A DNA stretch of 62,340 bases from NCBI GenBank assembly GCA_028280565.1, contig JANQLQ010000318.1, positions 1-62,340 of the forward strand, given 5' to 3'. The translations under genes were made by a program, and so were the position numbers. The notes under the pieces are model-generated. The model did no database searches. It saw nothing but the letters and a program-made list of their open reading frames with translations, and had not been told where the DNA came from. The DNA is from Fulvivirga sp. Its GTDB lineage: Bacteria; Bacteroidota; Bacteroidia; Cytophagales; Cyclobacteriaceae. Shown here piece by piece: positions 36,216-46,332 of the stretch. The stretch's first letter is position 1, and each line of letters starts with the position of its first letter.

Positions 36216-37757
36216 ATGGATATATTACATTTAGTACTATTTGCCGCCGGCTTTCAATCTATAGTATTCGGTTTTTATCTCCTGTTACCGGGCAGAAAGG
36301 GCCAAAAGCAGAACTTTTTTTTAGCCATTTTTTTATTACAGTTGGGCATAGATCTTATCTACAGTTTTTTTGAACTGGAAAAGCTGTATTACAATGACCG
36401 CATTGTATTTTACCTTCCACTCTACATTACCACTCTGCCCACGGTGGCTTTTATGTTTTATTTTGTACAGGTTCTTGAACCTGGCGTATTAAAAAGGTGG
36501 CAGAAGATCTTTTTATGGTCTATTCCGGGTTTAGAGTTCTTTTCTTTGGCGATCATTTTGGTACTATTTCTCCATACAGGCGCCGACATGTGGTTGACGG
36601 GTGACCTGCGTTTTGCCAGGATTTTCAATGTGTATGCTATCCAATTGGTAAATATCATTTTAGGGATAATCGCTATACTCTTTATCTACAGGCTGATCCG
36701 AAAAACTTCGGATTACTTGGAAAGTAATGACAATTGGTCGATTGATGTTGTCAAAAGCTTACGTTCACTTAAAATATTCCTTACGGGTTTTTTTGTTTTT
36801 CATGTCTCTTGGTCAGTTATGACTGGACTAGACCTTTTCCTTAGAACGGATTTTGATGCTTATGACAATTTGCTCCCTTACGTTTATCTATTAGCAGCAT
36901 TTCTCACCCAATGGATAAGTTTTAAAGTGTTAACCATACCGAAAGTCGCTGTTTCTCCCTGGACCGCTAGCCAGGCATCAAAACGCAACGGTGGTTTTTA
37001 CGAAGCCATAAAAGAGCAGGAAATACCGCTTGTCATTGTTGATCATTGTTTAGCTATAATTTTTGCCAATCAAAAAATGCGTGACTTAGTGGGGTATTCT
37101 TTTAAGGAATTGGAAAGCAAGACGATTTCGGCTATTGTGAGTGCTGACGATTTGGATAGTATTACTAACGTTTTTTTACTTCAACAAAAGGAAGCAGCTA
37201 CTTTTAGAAGTGAATTTGTACTTAAAACGAAAAAGGGCGGCCAGGTATGGTCTGAAATAGAGGCTGTGACCAACAAAAACCGTGATAAAACTTTATCGGC
37301 CATCTTTTATTTGACCAATTACAAGATTTTATTAGAAAACGATCCAAATACCACCGACACGCAAAATGTAATTAAGCGGAGAATACAGGAAATGCTCTAC
37401 AATGATAAAGTCTATCTCGATCCTAACCTTTCTATACGATCCTTCGCAGATCGTTTGGAAATTTCGGACAGGTATGCTTCTATGATGATCAAGCAGCTCT
37501 TTGACAAAAATTTCAGAGAGATTGTCAACGAACTTAGAGTTAGTGCTGTAAAAGAGATGATGAACGATACGTCGTATTCAAATTACAGCATTTTATCGAT
37601 AGGCCTTGAAGCTGGTTTTAATTCAAAATCTACTTTCCATTCTGTTTTTAGAAAGCTTACCGGCATCACCCCGGCAGAGTATCAGAAAAAACTAAATCAA
37701 CTTGAAGATCCACACGAATATTTTGGGCTAAAACCTAATGATAGCTCTGAAATTTGA
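36216..37757 (+). CDS. Membrane-anchored sensor regulator: N-terminal multi-TM domain, PAS domain, AraC-type DNA-binding domain
   Basis: A 513-residue protein. Residues 1-245 contain about seven hydrophobic membrane spans. Residues about 265-385 form a PAS domain (IPLVIVDHCLAIIFANQKMRDLVGYS, then the WSEIEAVTNKN region). Residues about 395-500 are a two-helix-turn-helix AraC domain (LSIRSFADRLEISDRYASMMIKQLF and ILSIGLEAGFNSKSTFHSVFRKLTGITPAEYQK). Such one-protein transmembrane AraC regulators are frequent in Bacteroidota. It is transcribed away from the TonB/DUF4374 pair and is the natural candidate for their regulator. Confidence 0.87.
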   Translation: MDILHLVLFAAGFQSIVFGFYLLLPGRKGQKQNFFLAIFLLQLGIDLIYSFFELEKLYYNDRIVFYLPLYITTLPTVAFMFYFVQVLEPGVLKRWQKIFLWSIPGLEFFSLAIILVLFLHTGADMWLTGDLRFARIFNVYAIQLVNIILGIIAILFIYRLIRKTSDYLESNDNWSIDVVKSLRSLKIFLTGFFVFHVSWSVMTGLDLFLRTDFDAYDNLLPYVYLLAAFLTQWISFKVLTIPKVAVSPWTASQASKRNGGFYEAIKEQEIPLVIVDHCLAIIFANQKMRDLVGYSFKELESKTISAIVSADDLDSITNVFLLQQKEAATFRSEFVLKTKKGGQVWSEIEAVTNKNRDKTLSAIFYLTNYKILLENDPNTTDTQNVIKRRIQEMLYNDKVYLDPNLSIRSFADRLEISDRYASMMIKQLFDKNFREIVNELRVSAVKEMMNDTSYSNYSILSIGLEAGFNSKSTFHSVFRKLTGITPAEYQKKLNQLEDPHEYFGLKPNDSSEI

Positions 37758-37898
37758 TATGACACATAATAAACTACTTATCAAACAACTGGAAACATAG
37801 TTATTCATGAGAGAGCTCTATGACCTCATTGTGAGCTCAAGCAGGTTATGTGTTCTGATTGATACACCTATATTGTAATAGGAAATTAACGACTGCCC

Positions 37899-38879
37899 TT
37901 AATAATCCAGCGGCATAGTTTCCTTACGCGAAAGCTCGATCACCTTTTCGTATTCCTCGTTATCGAGATCCCGCTGGAAGAAATTGATCGGGTCTATGGC
38001 TTTGAACTTGTAAAGCACTTCGTAATGAAGGTGTGGTCCCTGTGACCGACCTGTATTTCCTACATAACCAATGACTTGCCCTCGCTTTACGGGCTCACCG
38101 TTGCGTATATTGAAATCATGGAGGTGTGCGTAGCGCGTTTGATATCCATACCCATGATTGATGAAGATAACATTGCCGTAAGTAGTGGACCGGTAAGCGG
38201 CAGTAACTGTACCATCACCGGTAGCATACACAGGGGTGCCAATATCTGCTGTAAAATCGATCCCTTCATGGGGCAGGATCTTTTTCAAAATGGGATGAAA
38301 ACGTTTAGGATTAAAGCCACCGGCAATACGCTTTAGCTCTTTATTATTTACAGGTTGTATCGCTGGCCGGGACGCCCATATTTTCTCTTTTTCAGTTAAT
38401 AGTTCCGATACCTGGTCGTAAGACTTACTTTGTATGTAGAGCTTCTTTTTTAGGTCATCGATCTTTTCGTAAGCAGTAAGCACCAAAGCAGGATCTTCCA
38501 GGTTTTGGTTCACCAAGGCGGCATATTGGTCATGACCCCCGGTACCTCCTTGCCGTATAGTGGAAGGGATGGGCTCGGTGTCTAGGATCACGCGGTAGAT
38601 GTGGTCGTCTTTAAATTGTAATTCTTCTACATGATCATAAGCGGTTTGGAGTTCTTGGTTCAAAATGCCCCAATTTAGCTTCAGTTCATGGTTTTCAGCG
38701 CGTAGTGCAGATTCTTTTATGGGGGTAAAATTCGATCGATATACGTAAATGATACCTAATGCCATCGCCAAAGAAATGACCACGAACCCGAAAACATTCA
38801 GGAACAAGGCCTTTTTAGTGGCGCGTATAGGCTCATACTTACACGTCTCCGTATTATAGTAATACTTTATTTTAGCCAT
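37899..38879 (-). CDS. M23-family peptidoglycan endopeptidase, membrane anchored (copy A)
   Basis: A 326-residue protein with a conserved cytoplasmic tip (MAKIKYYYNTETCKYEP), one transmembrane helix (about 27-48), a coiled-coil linker, and a C-terminal LytM/M23 domain from about residue 195. Zinc-binding motifs are HEGIDFTADIG and HLHYEV; both histidine motifs are intact, so it should be active. It cleaves peptidoglycan cross-links in the periplasm. The neighbouring gene is a clear tandem paralogue, 24 bp upstream. Confidence 0.92.
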   Translation of the reverse strand: MAKIKYYYNTETCKYEPIRATKKALFLNVFGFVVISLAMALGIIYVYRSNFTPIKESALRAENHELKLNWGILNQELQTAYDHVEELQFKDDHIYRVILDTEPIPSTIRQGGTGGHDQYAALVNQNLEDPALVLTAYEKIDDLKKKLYIQSKSYDQVSELLTEKEKIWASRPAIQPVNNKELKRIAGGFNPKRFHPILKKILPHEGIDFTADIGTPVYATGDGTVTAAYRSTTYGNVIFINHGYGYQTRYAHLHDFNIRNGEPVKRGQVIGYVGNTGRSQGPHLHYEVLYKFKAIDPINFFQRDLDNEEYEKVIELSRKETMPLDY

Positions 38880-38903
38880 AATGGGGTTTCAAGCTTAAAA
38901 AAT

Positions 38904-39890
38904 TTAATCGAATGATTGATTTTCTCGAGTAGCCAATTTCAACAGTTTTCTATAATCAGAATCATTCAATCCGTACATTAAAAAATTGATAGGGTCTATT
39001 TTTTGCCCATTTTTAATTACCTCATAATGAACATGGGGGGCTATCGATCCTCCGCTACTCCCTACCAGCGCAACCTGTTGTCCCCGTGTTACTTTATCTC
39101 CTTTTTTGACAAATATCTCGCCGAGGTGAGCATATTTGGTGATATATCCATAGCCATGATCTACCTCAATATAGTTGCCATACCCTGTTTCCAGGACACT
39201 ATTATTTTTTACCATTTTCACTACCCCGTTGCCGGTAACATACACAGGAGTATTCCTGGGCGCTGCGAAATCTATTCCCTCGTGCATCACCCGGGCCTTA
39301 TGGAATGGATTTATGCGCATCCCAAAGCCTGAAACCAATTTTGTCAATTCCGGGTTGTCGATCGGCTGAATAGCGGGTAATGATGTTAGCTCCATGTCTT
39401 TGTCCCTGGCAAGTTGCATGATCTTATCAAAAGATTGATTTAAGACCAACGCTTTTCTCGTCAGTTTGTCGATTTTATTTGCTATATATTCCACGAGGGG
39501 TCTACTATGTAAACCCTTTTCCATGATTTTTTTATACATTTCTGCTCCGCCGCGTCCCGGATCTCTTATTTCCAGCGGTAGAGGCTCGGCCTCGTAGATC
39601 TTCCGGTAGATGTTATTATCACGCTCCTCAAGGGCTTTAACCTCTCCCTGTACATCGTCTAATTCTTCCTGTAAGAGCTCATAATACTCTGCAAGTTCCT
39701 GGTTTTCTTTCTTCAGTTGTGTCTCTACAGGGGATTCAAAGTAGGTGTTATAAACAATTACGATCACTAAGGCCATGACCAGCGCCACAGACAAAAAACC
39801 AAGGAAATTGGTCAAAATGTCTGTTTTTGTCACCTTAGCACGTTCGTAGCGGCAAGTTTCAGTATCGTAGTAATATTTTATACGCGCCAT
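38904..39890 (-). CDS. M23-family peptidoglycan endopeptidase, membrane anchored (copy B)
   Basis: A 328-residue tandem paralogue of copy A with the same layout: N-terminal MARIKYYYDTETCRYE, a transmembrane helix at about 30-48, a long coiled coil rich in Glu (about 55-95), and the M23 domain with HEGIDFAAPRN and HVHYEV. Both zinc motifs are complete. The conserved YYYxTETCxYE tip recurs in many Bacteroidota M23 proteins. Gene order suggests an operon B-A; divergent from alaS. Confidence 0.92.
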   Translation of the reverse strand: MARIKYYYDTETCRYERAKVTKTDILTNFLGFLSVALVMALVIVIVYNTYFESPVETQLKKENQELAEYYELLQEELDDVQGEVKALEERDNNIYRKIYEAEPLPLEIRDPGRGGAEMYKKIMEKGLHSRPLVEYIANKIDKLTRKALVLNQSFDKIMQLARDKDMELTSLPAIQPIDNPELTKLVSGFGMRINPFHKARVMHEGIDFAAPRNTPVYVTGNGVVKMVKNNSVLETGYGNYIEVDHGYGYITKYAHLGEIFVKKGDKVTRGQQVALVGSSGGSIAPHVHYEVIKNGQKIDPINFLMYGLNDSDYRKLLKLATRENQSFD

Positions 39891-40053
39891 GAATGTACTA
39901 AATTAAAAACTGCTATTTTTGTGCTCTTGCATCGATTTAAGTCTAAAAAATTAGCGCATCAATCCGTTTTTAGGCATAGGACAGGATGCAATATATTAAA
40001 TTTCTGCAAAAAAACAGGTTTACCGCGAAATTATTAAATTTTTTCACAAGTAG

Positions 40054-42675
40054 ATGGATTCCAAGTCTATAAGGAACAAATTCCTCGATTTTTTCAAAGC
40101 CAAAGAACATCAAATTGTAAGCTCCGCTCCTTTGGTAAACAAAGATGACCCCACATTGTTGTTCACAAATGCCGGGATGAACCAATTCAAGGACTATTTC
40201 TTAGGCCATAAGACTGCCAAATCACCTCGCGTGGCAGATACCCAAAAGTGTTTAAGGGTCTCCGGTAAGCACAACGACTTGGAAGAGGTGGGGATGGATA
40301 CGTATCACCATACGCTATTTGAAATGCTGGGCAACTGGTCCTTTGGCGATTATTTCAAGAAAGAAGCGATCGCTTGGGCATGGGAGCTTTTAGTGCACGA
40401 ATATAAGCTCCCGGCGGACCGGCTATATGTCACCGTTTTTGGCGGAGACCAAGGGGATGGCCTTCCTGTAGATCAAGAAGCGTATGACCATTGGAAAAGC
40501 ATTATCGAGGAAGACCGGATATTGTACGGTTCTAAAAAAGATAACTTTTGGGAGATGGGAGATACCGGTCCTTGTGGACCATGCTCCGAGATACATATCG
40601 ATTTAAGGCCGGAAGAAGAAGTCAATGACCTGCCTGGAAAAGCGTTGGTCAACCAGGATCATCCGCTGGTAGTAGAGGTATGGAACTTGGTTTTTATGGA
40701 GTTTAACCGCCTAGCCTCCGGTAAGCTGGAAAGCCTCCCTGCCAAACATGTGGACACGGGTATGGGCTTTGAGCGGTTATGTATGGCGGTCCAAAACAAA
40801 AGCTCCAATTATGATACCGACGTTTTCACCCCATTGATCGCTTTTATTGCGGATCATACGCGCAAAGTGTACGGGCAAGACGAAAAAACAAGCATAGCCA
40901 TGCGGGTAATTGCGGACCACTGCCGGGCAATAGCATTTGCCATTACCGACGGGCAGCTACCTTCCAATACCGGGGCAGGGTATGTGATCAGGCGTATCCT
41001 GCGGCGAGGGGTTCGTTATGCGTTTACTTTTTTGGACATTAAGGAACCGTTCATTTACAAGCTGATCCCTCTTTTGACCGAACAGTTTGAAGAAGTTTTC
41101 CCGGAGATAAAAGCCCAGCAGGACTTTGTGATGAAGGTTATAGAACAAGAAGAGGCTTCTTTTTTACGCACATTAGATAAGGGGCTTCGTATCTTGAGCT
41201 CCATCAAGAAAGATCTCGATCATCGGGGAGAAAAAACTATTCCCGGGTCAGTAGCTTTTGAACTCTACGATACGTATGGTTTTCCATTGGACCTCACTTC
41301 GTTGATTGCGCGTGAAAGTGGTTTTGAGGTAGATGAAAAAGCTTTCCAAGAGGAAATGGAAAAGCAAAAAAGTCGCTCGAAGGCGGATGCGGCCAAAGAA
41401 ACCGGCGATTGGAACATAGTAGTAGCGGCGGAGGAAACCGAGTTTATTGGGTATGACTCTTTACAGTCCCAATCCAACATACTTAAGTACCGGGGGCTAA
41501 AACAGAAAGGAAAAGAAGTGTTCCAAGTGGTGCTGGATCGCACTCCTTTTTATGCGGAAAGTGGCGGCCAAGTGGGCGATACGGGCACCCTAACTTCCGG
41601 GGAAGAGGAGATATATGTGCTGGATACGAAGAAGGAAAATAACCTAATTGTACATTTCGTTAATAAATTGCCTCAAAATAGGGAGTCCACTTTCACAGCA
41701 AAGGTGAATGCCGGCAGGCGATCCCTAACGATGAATAACCACACTGCTACCCACCTGCTACACGCGGCGCTGAGACAAGTGCTGGGAGAGCATGTGGAGC
41801 AAAAGGGGTCGTTGGTGAACGACAAACTTTTACGGTTTGACTTTTCTCACTTCCAAAAAATGACCCAACAAGAGATATCGGAGGTAGAAAAGATCGTAAA
41901 TGGTAAGATCCGTGAAAATATTGCACTGGACGAGCAGCGTAATGTACCCATAGAGCAGGCTAAAAAAATGGGCGCTATGGCACTTTTTGGAGAAAAGTAC
42001 GGAGATTTTGTTAGGGTGATCATATTTGATCGTGATTATTCCGTGGAGCTTTGCGGTGGAACGCATGTCCCTGCTACGGGAAACATCGGCTGGTTCAAGA
42101 TCATTTCCGAAAGCTCCATAGCCGCCGGGGTGAGGAGGATCGAAGCGGTAACGGCTCAAACGGCAGAAGATTATATGAATGGCCACCAGGCGCTGGTGGA
42201 GGAGCTCAAGGAGCTTTTAAAAAAGCCCAAAGACCTCAAAAGCGCGGTAAGCACTCTCTTAGAACAGAAAACCACGCTTGAAAAGGAACTCGAAACTTTG
42301 CATAACGCTCAGGCGCAGGACTTAAAAAAAGACCTGATCGCTGCTGCCGTGGCGGATAATGGTGTGAAACGTATTATTGGTAAAGTAAAACTGCCGGGCA
42401 CAGACGCCTTAAAACAACTTTCATTTGCCTTGAAAAACGAAGTAGAGGATCTTTTCATGGTACTGGCGGCCGACATAGGAGGTAAGCCCCAGATCGCCGT
42501 GGCTATTGCAGATAACGTTGTCAAAAACAAAGGGCTTAACGCAGGTAACATTGTGAAGGACCTGGCCAAAGAGATCCAGGGCGGCGGTGGCGGTCAGCCT
42601 TTCTTTGCCACGGCAGGGGGTAAAGATGTCAGTGGCTTGGACCGGGTGATTGAGAAGGCAAAAAATATCCTCTAA
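40054..42675 (+). CDS. alaS: Alanyl-tRNA synthetase
   Basis: An 873-residue enzyme of normal length. Class II core: FLDFFKAKEHQIVSSAPLVNKDDPTLLFTNAGMNQFKDYFLG at the N-terminus, then the HTLFEMLGNWSFGDYFKKEAI block and motif 3 with YVIRRILRRGVRY. The editing domain has the zinc motif HTATHLLHAALR and CGGTHV; the C-terminal DHHA1 domain ends in GGGGGQPFFATAGGKD. It charges tRNA-Ala in the cytoplasm. Start at 40054 agrees with the family N-terminus. gatB follows after 3 bp. Confidence 0.98.
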   Translation: MDSKSIRNKFLDFFKAKEHQIVSSAPLVNKDDPTLLFTNAGMNQFKDYFLGHKTAKSPRVADTQKCLRVSGKHNDLEEVGMDTYHHTLFEMLGNWSFGDYFKKEAIAWAWELLVHEYKLPADRLYVTVFGGDQGDGLPVDQEAYDHWKSIIEEDRILYGSKKDNFWEMGDTGPCGPCSEIHIDLRPEEEVNDLPGKALVNQDHPLVVEVWNLVFMEFNRLASGKLESLPAKHVDTGMGFERLCMAVQNKSSNYDTDVFTPLIAFIADHTRKVYGQDEKTSIAMRVIADHCRAIAFAITDGQLPSNTGAGYVIRRILRRGVRYAFTFLDIKEPFIYKLIPLLTEQFEEVFPEIKAQQDFVMKVIEQEEASFLRTLDKGLRILSSIKKDLDHRGEKTIPGSVAFELYDTYGFPLDLTSLIARESGFEVDEKAFQEEMEKQKSRSKADAAKETGDWNIVVAAEETEFIGYDSLQSQSNILKYRGLKQKGKEVFQVVLDRTPFYAESGGQVGDTGTLTSGEEEIYVLDTKKENNLIVHFVNKLPQNRESTFTAKVNAGRRSLTMNNHTATHLLHAALRQVLGEHVEQKGSLVNDKLLRFDFSHFQKMTQQEISEVEKIVNGKIRENIALDEQRNVPIEQAKKMGAMALFGEKYGDFVRVIIFDRDYSVELCGGTHVPATGNIGWFKIISESSIAAGVRRIEAVTAQTAEDYMNGHQALVEELKELLKKPKDLKSAVSTLLEQKTTLEKELETLHNAQAQDLKKDLIAAAVADNGVKRIIGKVKLPGTDALKQLSFALKNEVEDLFMVLAADIGGKPQIAVAIADNVVKNKGLNAGNIVKDLAKEIQGGGGGQPFFATAGGKDVSGLDRVIEKAKNIL

Positions 42676-42678
42676 CTT

Positions 42679-44133
42679 ATGGATCCGTCGACCAGGGATA
42701 AATATGAAGTGGTCATTGGGCTGGAGGTGCATGCCCAATTGCTGACACAATCGAAAATCTATGCGCCGGACTCCACGCTTTTCGGCGAGCGACCGAATAC
42801 TAACGTCAGTGTGATCTCGCTGGCGCACCCCGGTACGTTGCCCAAACTCAACAAAAAGGTAGTGGAACTCGCCATAAAAATGGGACTGGCCTGCGGGTCT
42901 GAGATCTCCCGTGCGCAGATATTTGATCGAAAAAACTATTTTTATCCCGACCTTCCGAAAGGGTACCAACTTACCCAAGACCGTACCCCCATTTGTGTAG
43001 GAGGACAAGTAGTAGTGCAAACCGAGGCAGGTGAAGAGAAATCGATCCCTTTAAATCGAGTACATATCGAAGAAGATGCAGGGAAGTCCATCCATACGGA
43101 TGGTGAAGGGGATACTCTGGTGGACCTGAATAGGGCAGGGGTTCCCTTGATCGAGATTGTGACCGAGCCGGCGATACGTTCTGCTGCCGAGGCAGGGTCT
43201 TTTCTCACCGAGGTAAGGAGGCTGGTGCGCTACTTGGAAATTTGCGATGGCAATATGGAAGAAGGTTCGCTGCGTTGCGATGCCAACGTTTCCATGATGC
43301 TAGTAGGCTCCAAGGTGTACGGTAAAAAAGTGGAGATCAAAAACCTGAACTCTATTAAAAACGTTCAAAAGGCTATTTATGCCGAAGTGGACCGCCAAGT
43401 AGCGCTTCTTGAAGAGGGGCAAGAAGTGCTTTCTGAGACCCGGCTTTTCAACGTAGATGCAGGAAAAACGTATGCCATGCGTACAAAAGAAGAGCTGAAT
43501 GACTACCGTTACTTCCCGGACCCTGACCTGAGCCCCCTGCATATCACGGAAAAATGGTTACAGCAGATCCGTGATGAAATGCCTCAATTGCCTTGGGAAG
43601 TGTATGAAACCCTGACCTCAAAATACGGTCTTCCGAGCTATGACGCAGGTGTTTTAACAGAAACCAAGGCGCTAGTGGTATTCTTCGAAGAGGTATGCCA
43701 ACATACGGACCAGTATAAGGCAGTCTCAAATTGGATTATGGGGCCCGTCAAGTCTTACCTCAATGAAAAGGAGCAGGCACAACTTCCGCTTGAAGCTGGG
43801 CAACTTGCGGGTATCATCGAGCTAGTAGCTGGGGAGAAGCTAAGCTTTTCAATGGCTTCACAAGAGCTATTCCCCGCGCTGATCCATAAACCCGGGCTGG
43901 ATCCCGGGGTCCTGGCGAAGGAGTTAGGGCTGGTTCAAGATTCAAACGAAGACTCCATCGCTGAACTCATCGACCAAGTGCTGATGGATTTCCCGGATAA
44001 GGTAAAAGAATACCGGTCCAGTAAAAAAGCCAAAGGCTTGATCGGGATGTTCATGGGAGAATTGATGAAAAGGAGCAAAGGCAAAGCTGATCCTAAGAAA
44101 GCGAATGAACTTTTATTGACTAAACTAGGTTGA
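42679..44133 (+). CDS. gatB: Aspartyl/glutamyl-tRNA amidotransferase subunit B
   Basis: A 484-residue protein matching GatB throughout: YEVVIGLEVHAQLLTQSKIYAPD, AHPGTLPKLNKKVVE, RKNYFYPDLPKGYQLTQ, RCDANVSM, EIKNLNSIKNVQKAI and RYFPDPDLSPLHI, followed by the tail YqeY-like domain that ends GIFMGELMK-like (GMFMGELMKRSKGKADPKKANELL). With GatA and GatC it transamidates Glu-tRNA-Gln (and Asp-tRNA-Asn). GatA and GatC are not in the window. It starts 3 bp after alaS and is probably co-transcribed. Confidence 0.97.
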   Translation: MDPSTRDKYEVVIGLEVHAQLLTQSKIYAPDSTLFGERPNTNVSVISLAHPGTLPKLNKKVVELAIKMGLACGSEISRAQIFDRKNYFYPDLPKGYQLTQDRTPICVGGQVVVQTEAGEEKSIPLNRVHIEEDAGKSIHTDGEGDTLVDLNRAGVPLIEIVTEPAIRSAAEAGSFLTEVRRLVRYLEICDGNMEEGSLRCDANVSMMLVGSKVYGKKVEIKNLNSIKNVQKAIYAEVDRQVALLEEGQEVLSETRLFNVDAGKTYAMRTKEELNDYRYFPDPDLSPLHITEKWLQQIRDEMPQLPWEVYETLTSKYGLPSYDAGVLTETKALVVFFEEVCQHTDQYKAVSNWIMGPVKSYLNEKEQAQLPLEAGQLAGIIELVAGEKLSFSMASQELFPALIHKPGLDPGVLAKELGLVQDSNEDSIAELIDQVLMDFPDKVKEYRSSKKAKGLIGMFMGELMKRSKGKADPKKANELLLTKLG

Positions 44134-44283
44134 AAAATGAACTTTGAGGGATCAGATCAGTTATTCGATCAAAGGAGGAGGAAATGAACGATGAGAATGA
44201 TCCCGGGTGAAATGAAGACAGCCTTTGCCGGGATATGACGAGTTTATCCTTAAATTGCGCATGAGAACAAACTTGAAAATTAG

Positions 44284-45441
44284 ATGAAAACCATTATTTT
44301 GTTTCTTATATCTGCCGTTATGGTAGCTTCTTGCGGGCCCGGGCAAGCATCCAATGACTCACAAGGCTCCCCTGGAAACTATATTACAATATCGGGGACG
44401 GTTGGCTTTCCACAACAAGGGCTGATCCTGCTGGAAGAGTACCAGGGCTCTGAAAACATCACTACGGTTATAGATACTTTTGCACTGGACGATGAAAACT
44501 ATACTTTTTCCGAGAAGGTAAAAATAGAGCGCCCTGGGTACTACAAGCTGAACTTTTATCACAAGCAAGCAGTGAACTTGATCTTGCATAAAGACGATAT
44601 CCAAGTGAATGTGGACGGGAATGCGCCTAATGGCTATGCTCAAATCACCGGTTCTTCAGATATTGATTTTATCCGGGAGATCCAAGAATTGAATCAATCC
44701 TTCCAGTCGTCCGAAGAGATCCGGTCGCTCAATGATGAATTTATGCAGGCGAATCAATCCGGGGATAGCGAAAAAATGGATGAGCTTCGAGCAAAATACA
44801 TGCAATTGGAAAAAGAGATGAAACAAGAGATGGTGTCTAAAATAGAAGCCATGGGAGTATCCCTAGGGGTACTGGAAGTACTTCGAGGAGGCCGCATCTT
44901 AGACAAGGACCAATACTTCAGTGTGTACGAACGTTTTGCGGAGTCTTTAAAGAAAGAAATGCCCAACGTAGGGGTGGCCAAAGAGTTCATAACCGAGGTA
45001 GAACAGATGAAGAAACTGGCGATAGGGCAGCTGGCTCCCGATATTTCACTTCCTAATCCCGAAGGTGAGGTGGTCAGTCTTTCCTCGTTAAGAGGTAATT
45101 ATGTGCTGGTAGACTTTTGGGCGAAATGGTGTAAACCTTGTCGCATGGAAAATCCCAATGTGGTCAAAATGTATCAAAAATACAATGACCAGGGATTTGA
45201 AGTATTTGGTGTATCGTTAGACCGCCGCAGGGAAGATTGGCTTCAAGCCATAGAAGAAGATGAACTTCACTGGACACAAGTATCCGACTTGAAATACTGG
45301 AAGAGTGAAGCGGCCCGGCTCTACAATATCAATGCCATTCCGTTTGCCCTATTGCTTGATCCCGATGGGAGGATCATCGGTAAGAATCTTCGCGGCAGGC
45401 AGCTAGAAAATAAACTTGAGGAGATCTTTGGGAAGGGGTAA
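44284..45441 (+). CDS. TlpA-like thiol-disulfide oxidoreductase lipoprotein
   Basis: A 385-residue lipoprotein (lipobox VASC near residue 17). Residues about 30-130 resemble the DUF4369 domain common in Bacteroidota redox lipoproteins; a helical linker follows (about 140-245). The C-terminal thioredoxin-like domain (about 250-385) has LVDFWAKWCKPCRMENP with the active CKPC near residue 283 and a cis-proline in NAIPFALLLDPDG. It should reduce or oxidise periplasmic disulfides. A strong terminator follows at 45473. Confidence 0.92.
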   Translation: MKTIILFLISAVMVASCGPGQASNDSQGSPGNYITISGTVGFPQQGLILLEEYQGSENITTVIDTFALDDENYTFSEKVKIERPGYYKLNFYHKQAVNLILHKDDIQVNVDGNAPNGYAQITGSSDIDFIREIQELNQSFQSSEEIRSLNDEFMQANQSGDSEKMDELRAKYMQLEKEMKQEMVSKIEAMGVSLGVLEVLRGGRILDKDQYFSVYERFAESLKKEMPNVGVAKEFITEVEQMKKLAIGQLAPDISLPNPEGEVVSLSSLRGNYVLVDFWAKWCKPCRMENPNVVKMYQKYNDQGFEVFGVSLDRRREDWLQAIEEDELHWTQVSDLKYWKSEAARLYNINAIPFALLLDPDGRIIGKNLRGRQLENKLEEIFGKG

Positions 45442-45472
45442 GGCATAGAAGGTGAAGATCTTATACAAAAAC

Positions 45473-45505
45473 AAAAAGCTGTCTTATTGAAGGACGGCTT
45501 TTTTT
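45473..45505 (+). terminator. Intrinsic terminator after the TlpA-like gene
   Basis: A stem AAAAGCTGTC / GACGGCTTTT with one G-U pair and a 9-nt loop, followed directly by a run of T on the plus strand. It lies about 30 bp after the stop codon of the TlpA-like gene. Confidence 0.88.
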
Positions 45506-45630
45506 CATTAAAAAGTGGCAGCTGCCAGGGTGGACACACCTTTCTGTATGGAGATTGAGTATCTACTCGAAAACTGGTTTGGTTTTTATCCAGGTGGAAT
45601 TCAAGTAGTGTAGTATTTACATAGGAAGAT

Positions 45631-46323
45631 ATGAAAAACTCAATGCTACTTTTCATTCAAACCCTTATGGCCATGTCGTCTTGTACTTCGCAGCCCGGGC
45701 CTTTGACCACACAGCTACATCCCGGGATCTACCAGGTCAATAATCAATATTTTTATAGTGAGCCTGTGCGGACGTATTTGATAGAGCTGGAGGACAAGTT
45801 ACTATTGTTTGATATACCGAGATATTCTGAAGAGTTGAAAGCGGTCATTTTGGATTTTGAAAAACCGGTTTTCGCAATCCTATCGCATGGATCTTGTGGT
45901 ATAGCGGATGGAAGCAAATGGCAGGAAACGATCGGCCTCAAGGTCTATGCCCATAAGGCGGATGAAGATCATCCGTGGATCAGGATGCGTCCAGGTGTAT
46001 TGTTCACGAGTGTACCACACTTTGCTGACAATATTGAGGTTATCCATACGCCGGGACATAGTGCGGGCAGCATTTGTGTGCTGGAAAAGACATCAAGATC
46101 CCTGTTTACAGGAGATACCTTTTATGCCGATGCAACGGGAAACGTTCGTGATTTTACCCAAGAGCGCCAGTCAGACTATGAAAACCTGGAGGAGCGTATC
46201 CGCAGCTGCTATAAATTGCTTGACTATGATTTTGAAAATGTATACCCGTTTCATTACGAGGTGATCACAGGGAATGCCAAAAACAGGTTAAGTGTTTTTT
46301 TAAAAGACCTGGAAAGCAGGTAA
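45631..46323 (+). CDS. Metallo-beta-lactamase-fold lipoprotein with a degenerate metal site
   Basis: A 230-residue lipoprotein (lipobox MSSC near residue 18). The MBL fold is recognisable from LIELEDKLLLFDIPR, HTPGHSAGSICV (139-150) and LFTGDTFY with Asp at 162, and a late histidine in PFHYE. The canonical HxHxDH is replaced by SHGSCGIAD (85-93): only the first histidine remains. Metal binding and hydrolase activity are therefore doubtful or altered. It stands alone after the terminator of the preceding gene. Confidence 0.8.
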   Translation: MKNSMLLFIQTLMAMSSCTSQPGPLTTQLHPGIYQVNNQYFYSEPVRTYLIELEDKLLLFDIPRYSEELKAVILDFEKPVFAILSHGSCGIADGSKWQETIGLKVYAHKADEDHPWIRMRPGVLFTSVPHFADNIEVIHTPGHSAGSICVLEKTSRSLFTGDTFYADATGNVRDFTQERQSDYENLEERIRSCYKLLDYDFENVYPFHYEVITGNAKNRLSVFLKDLESR

Positions 46324-46332
46324 AATGAAGTC

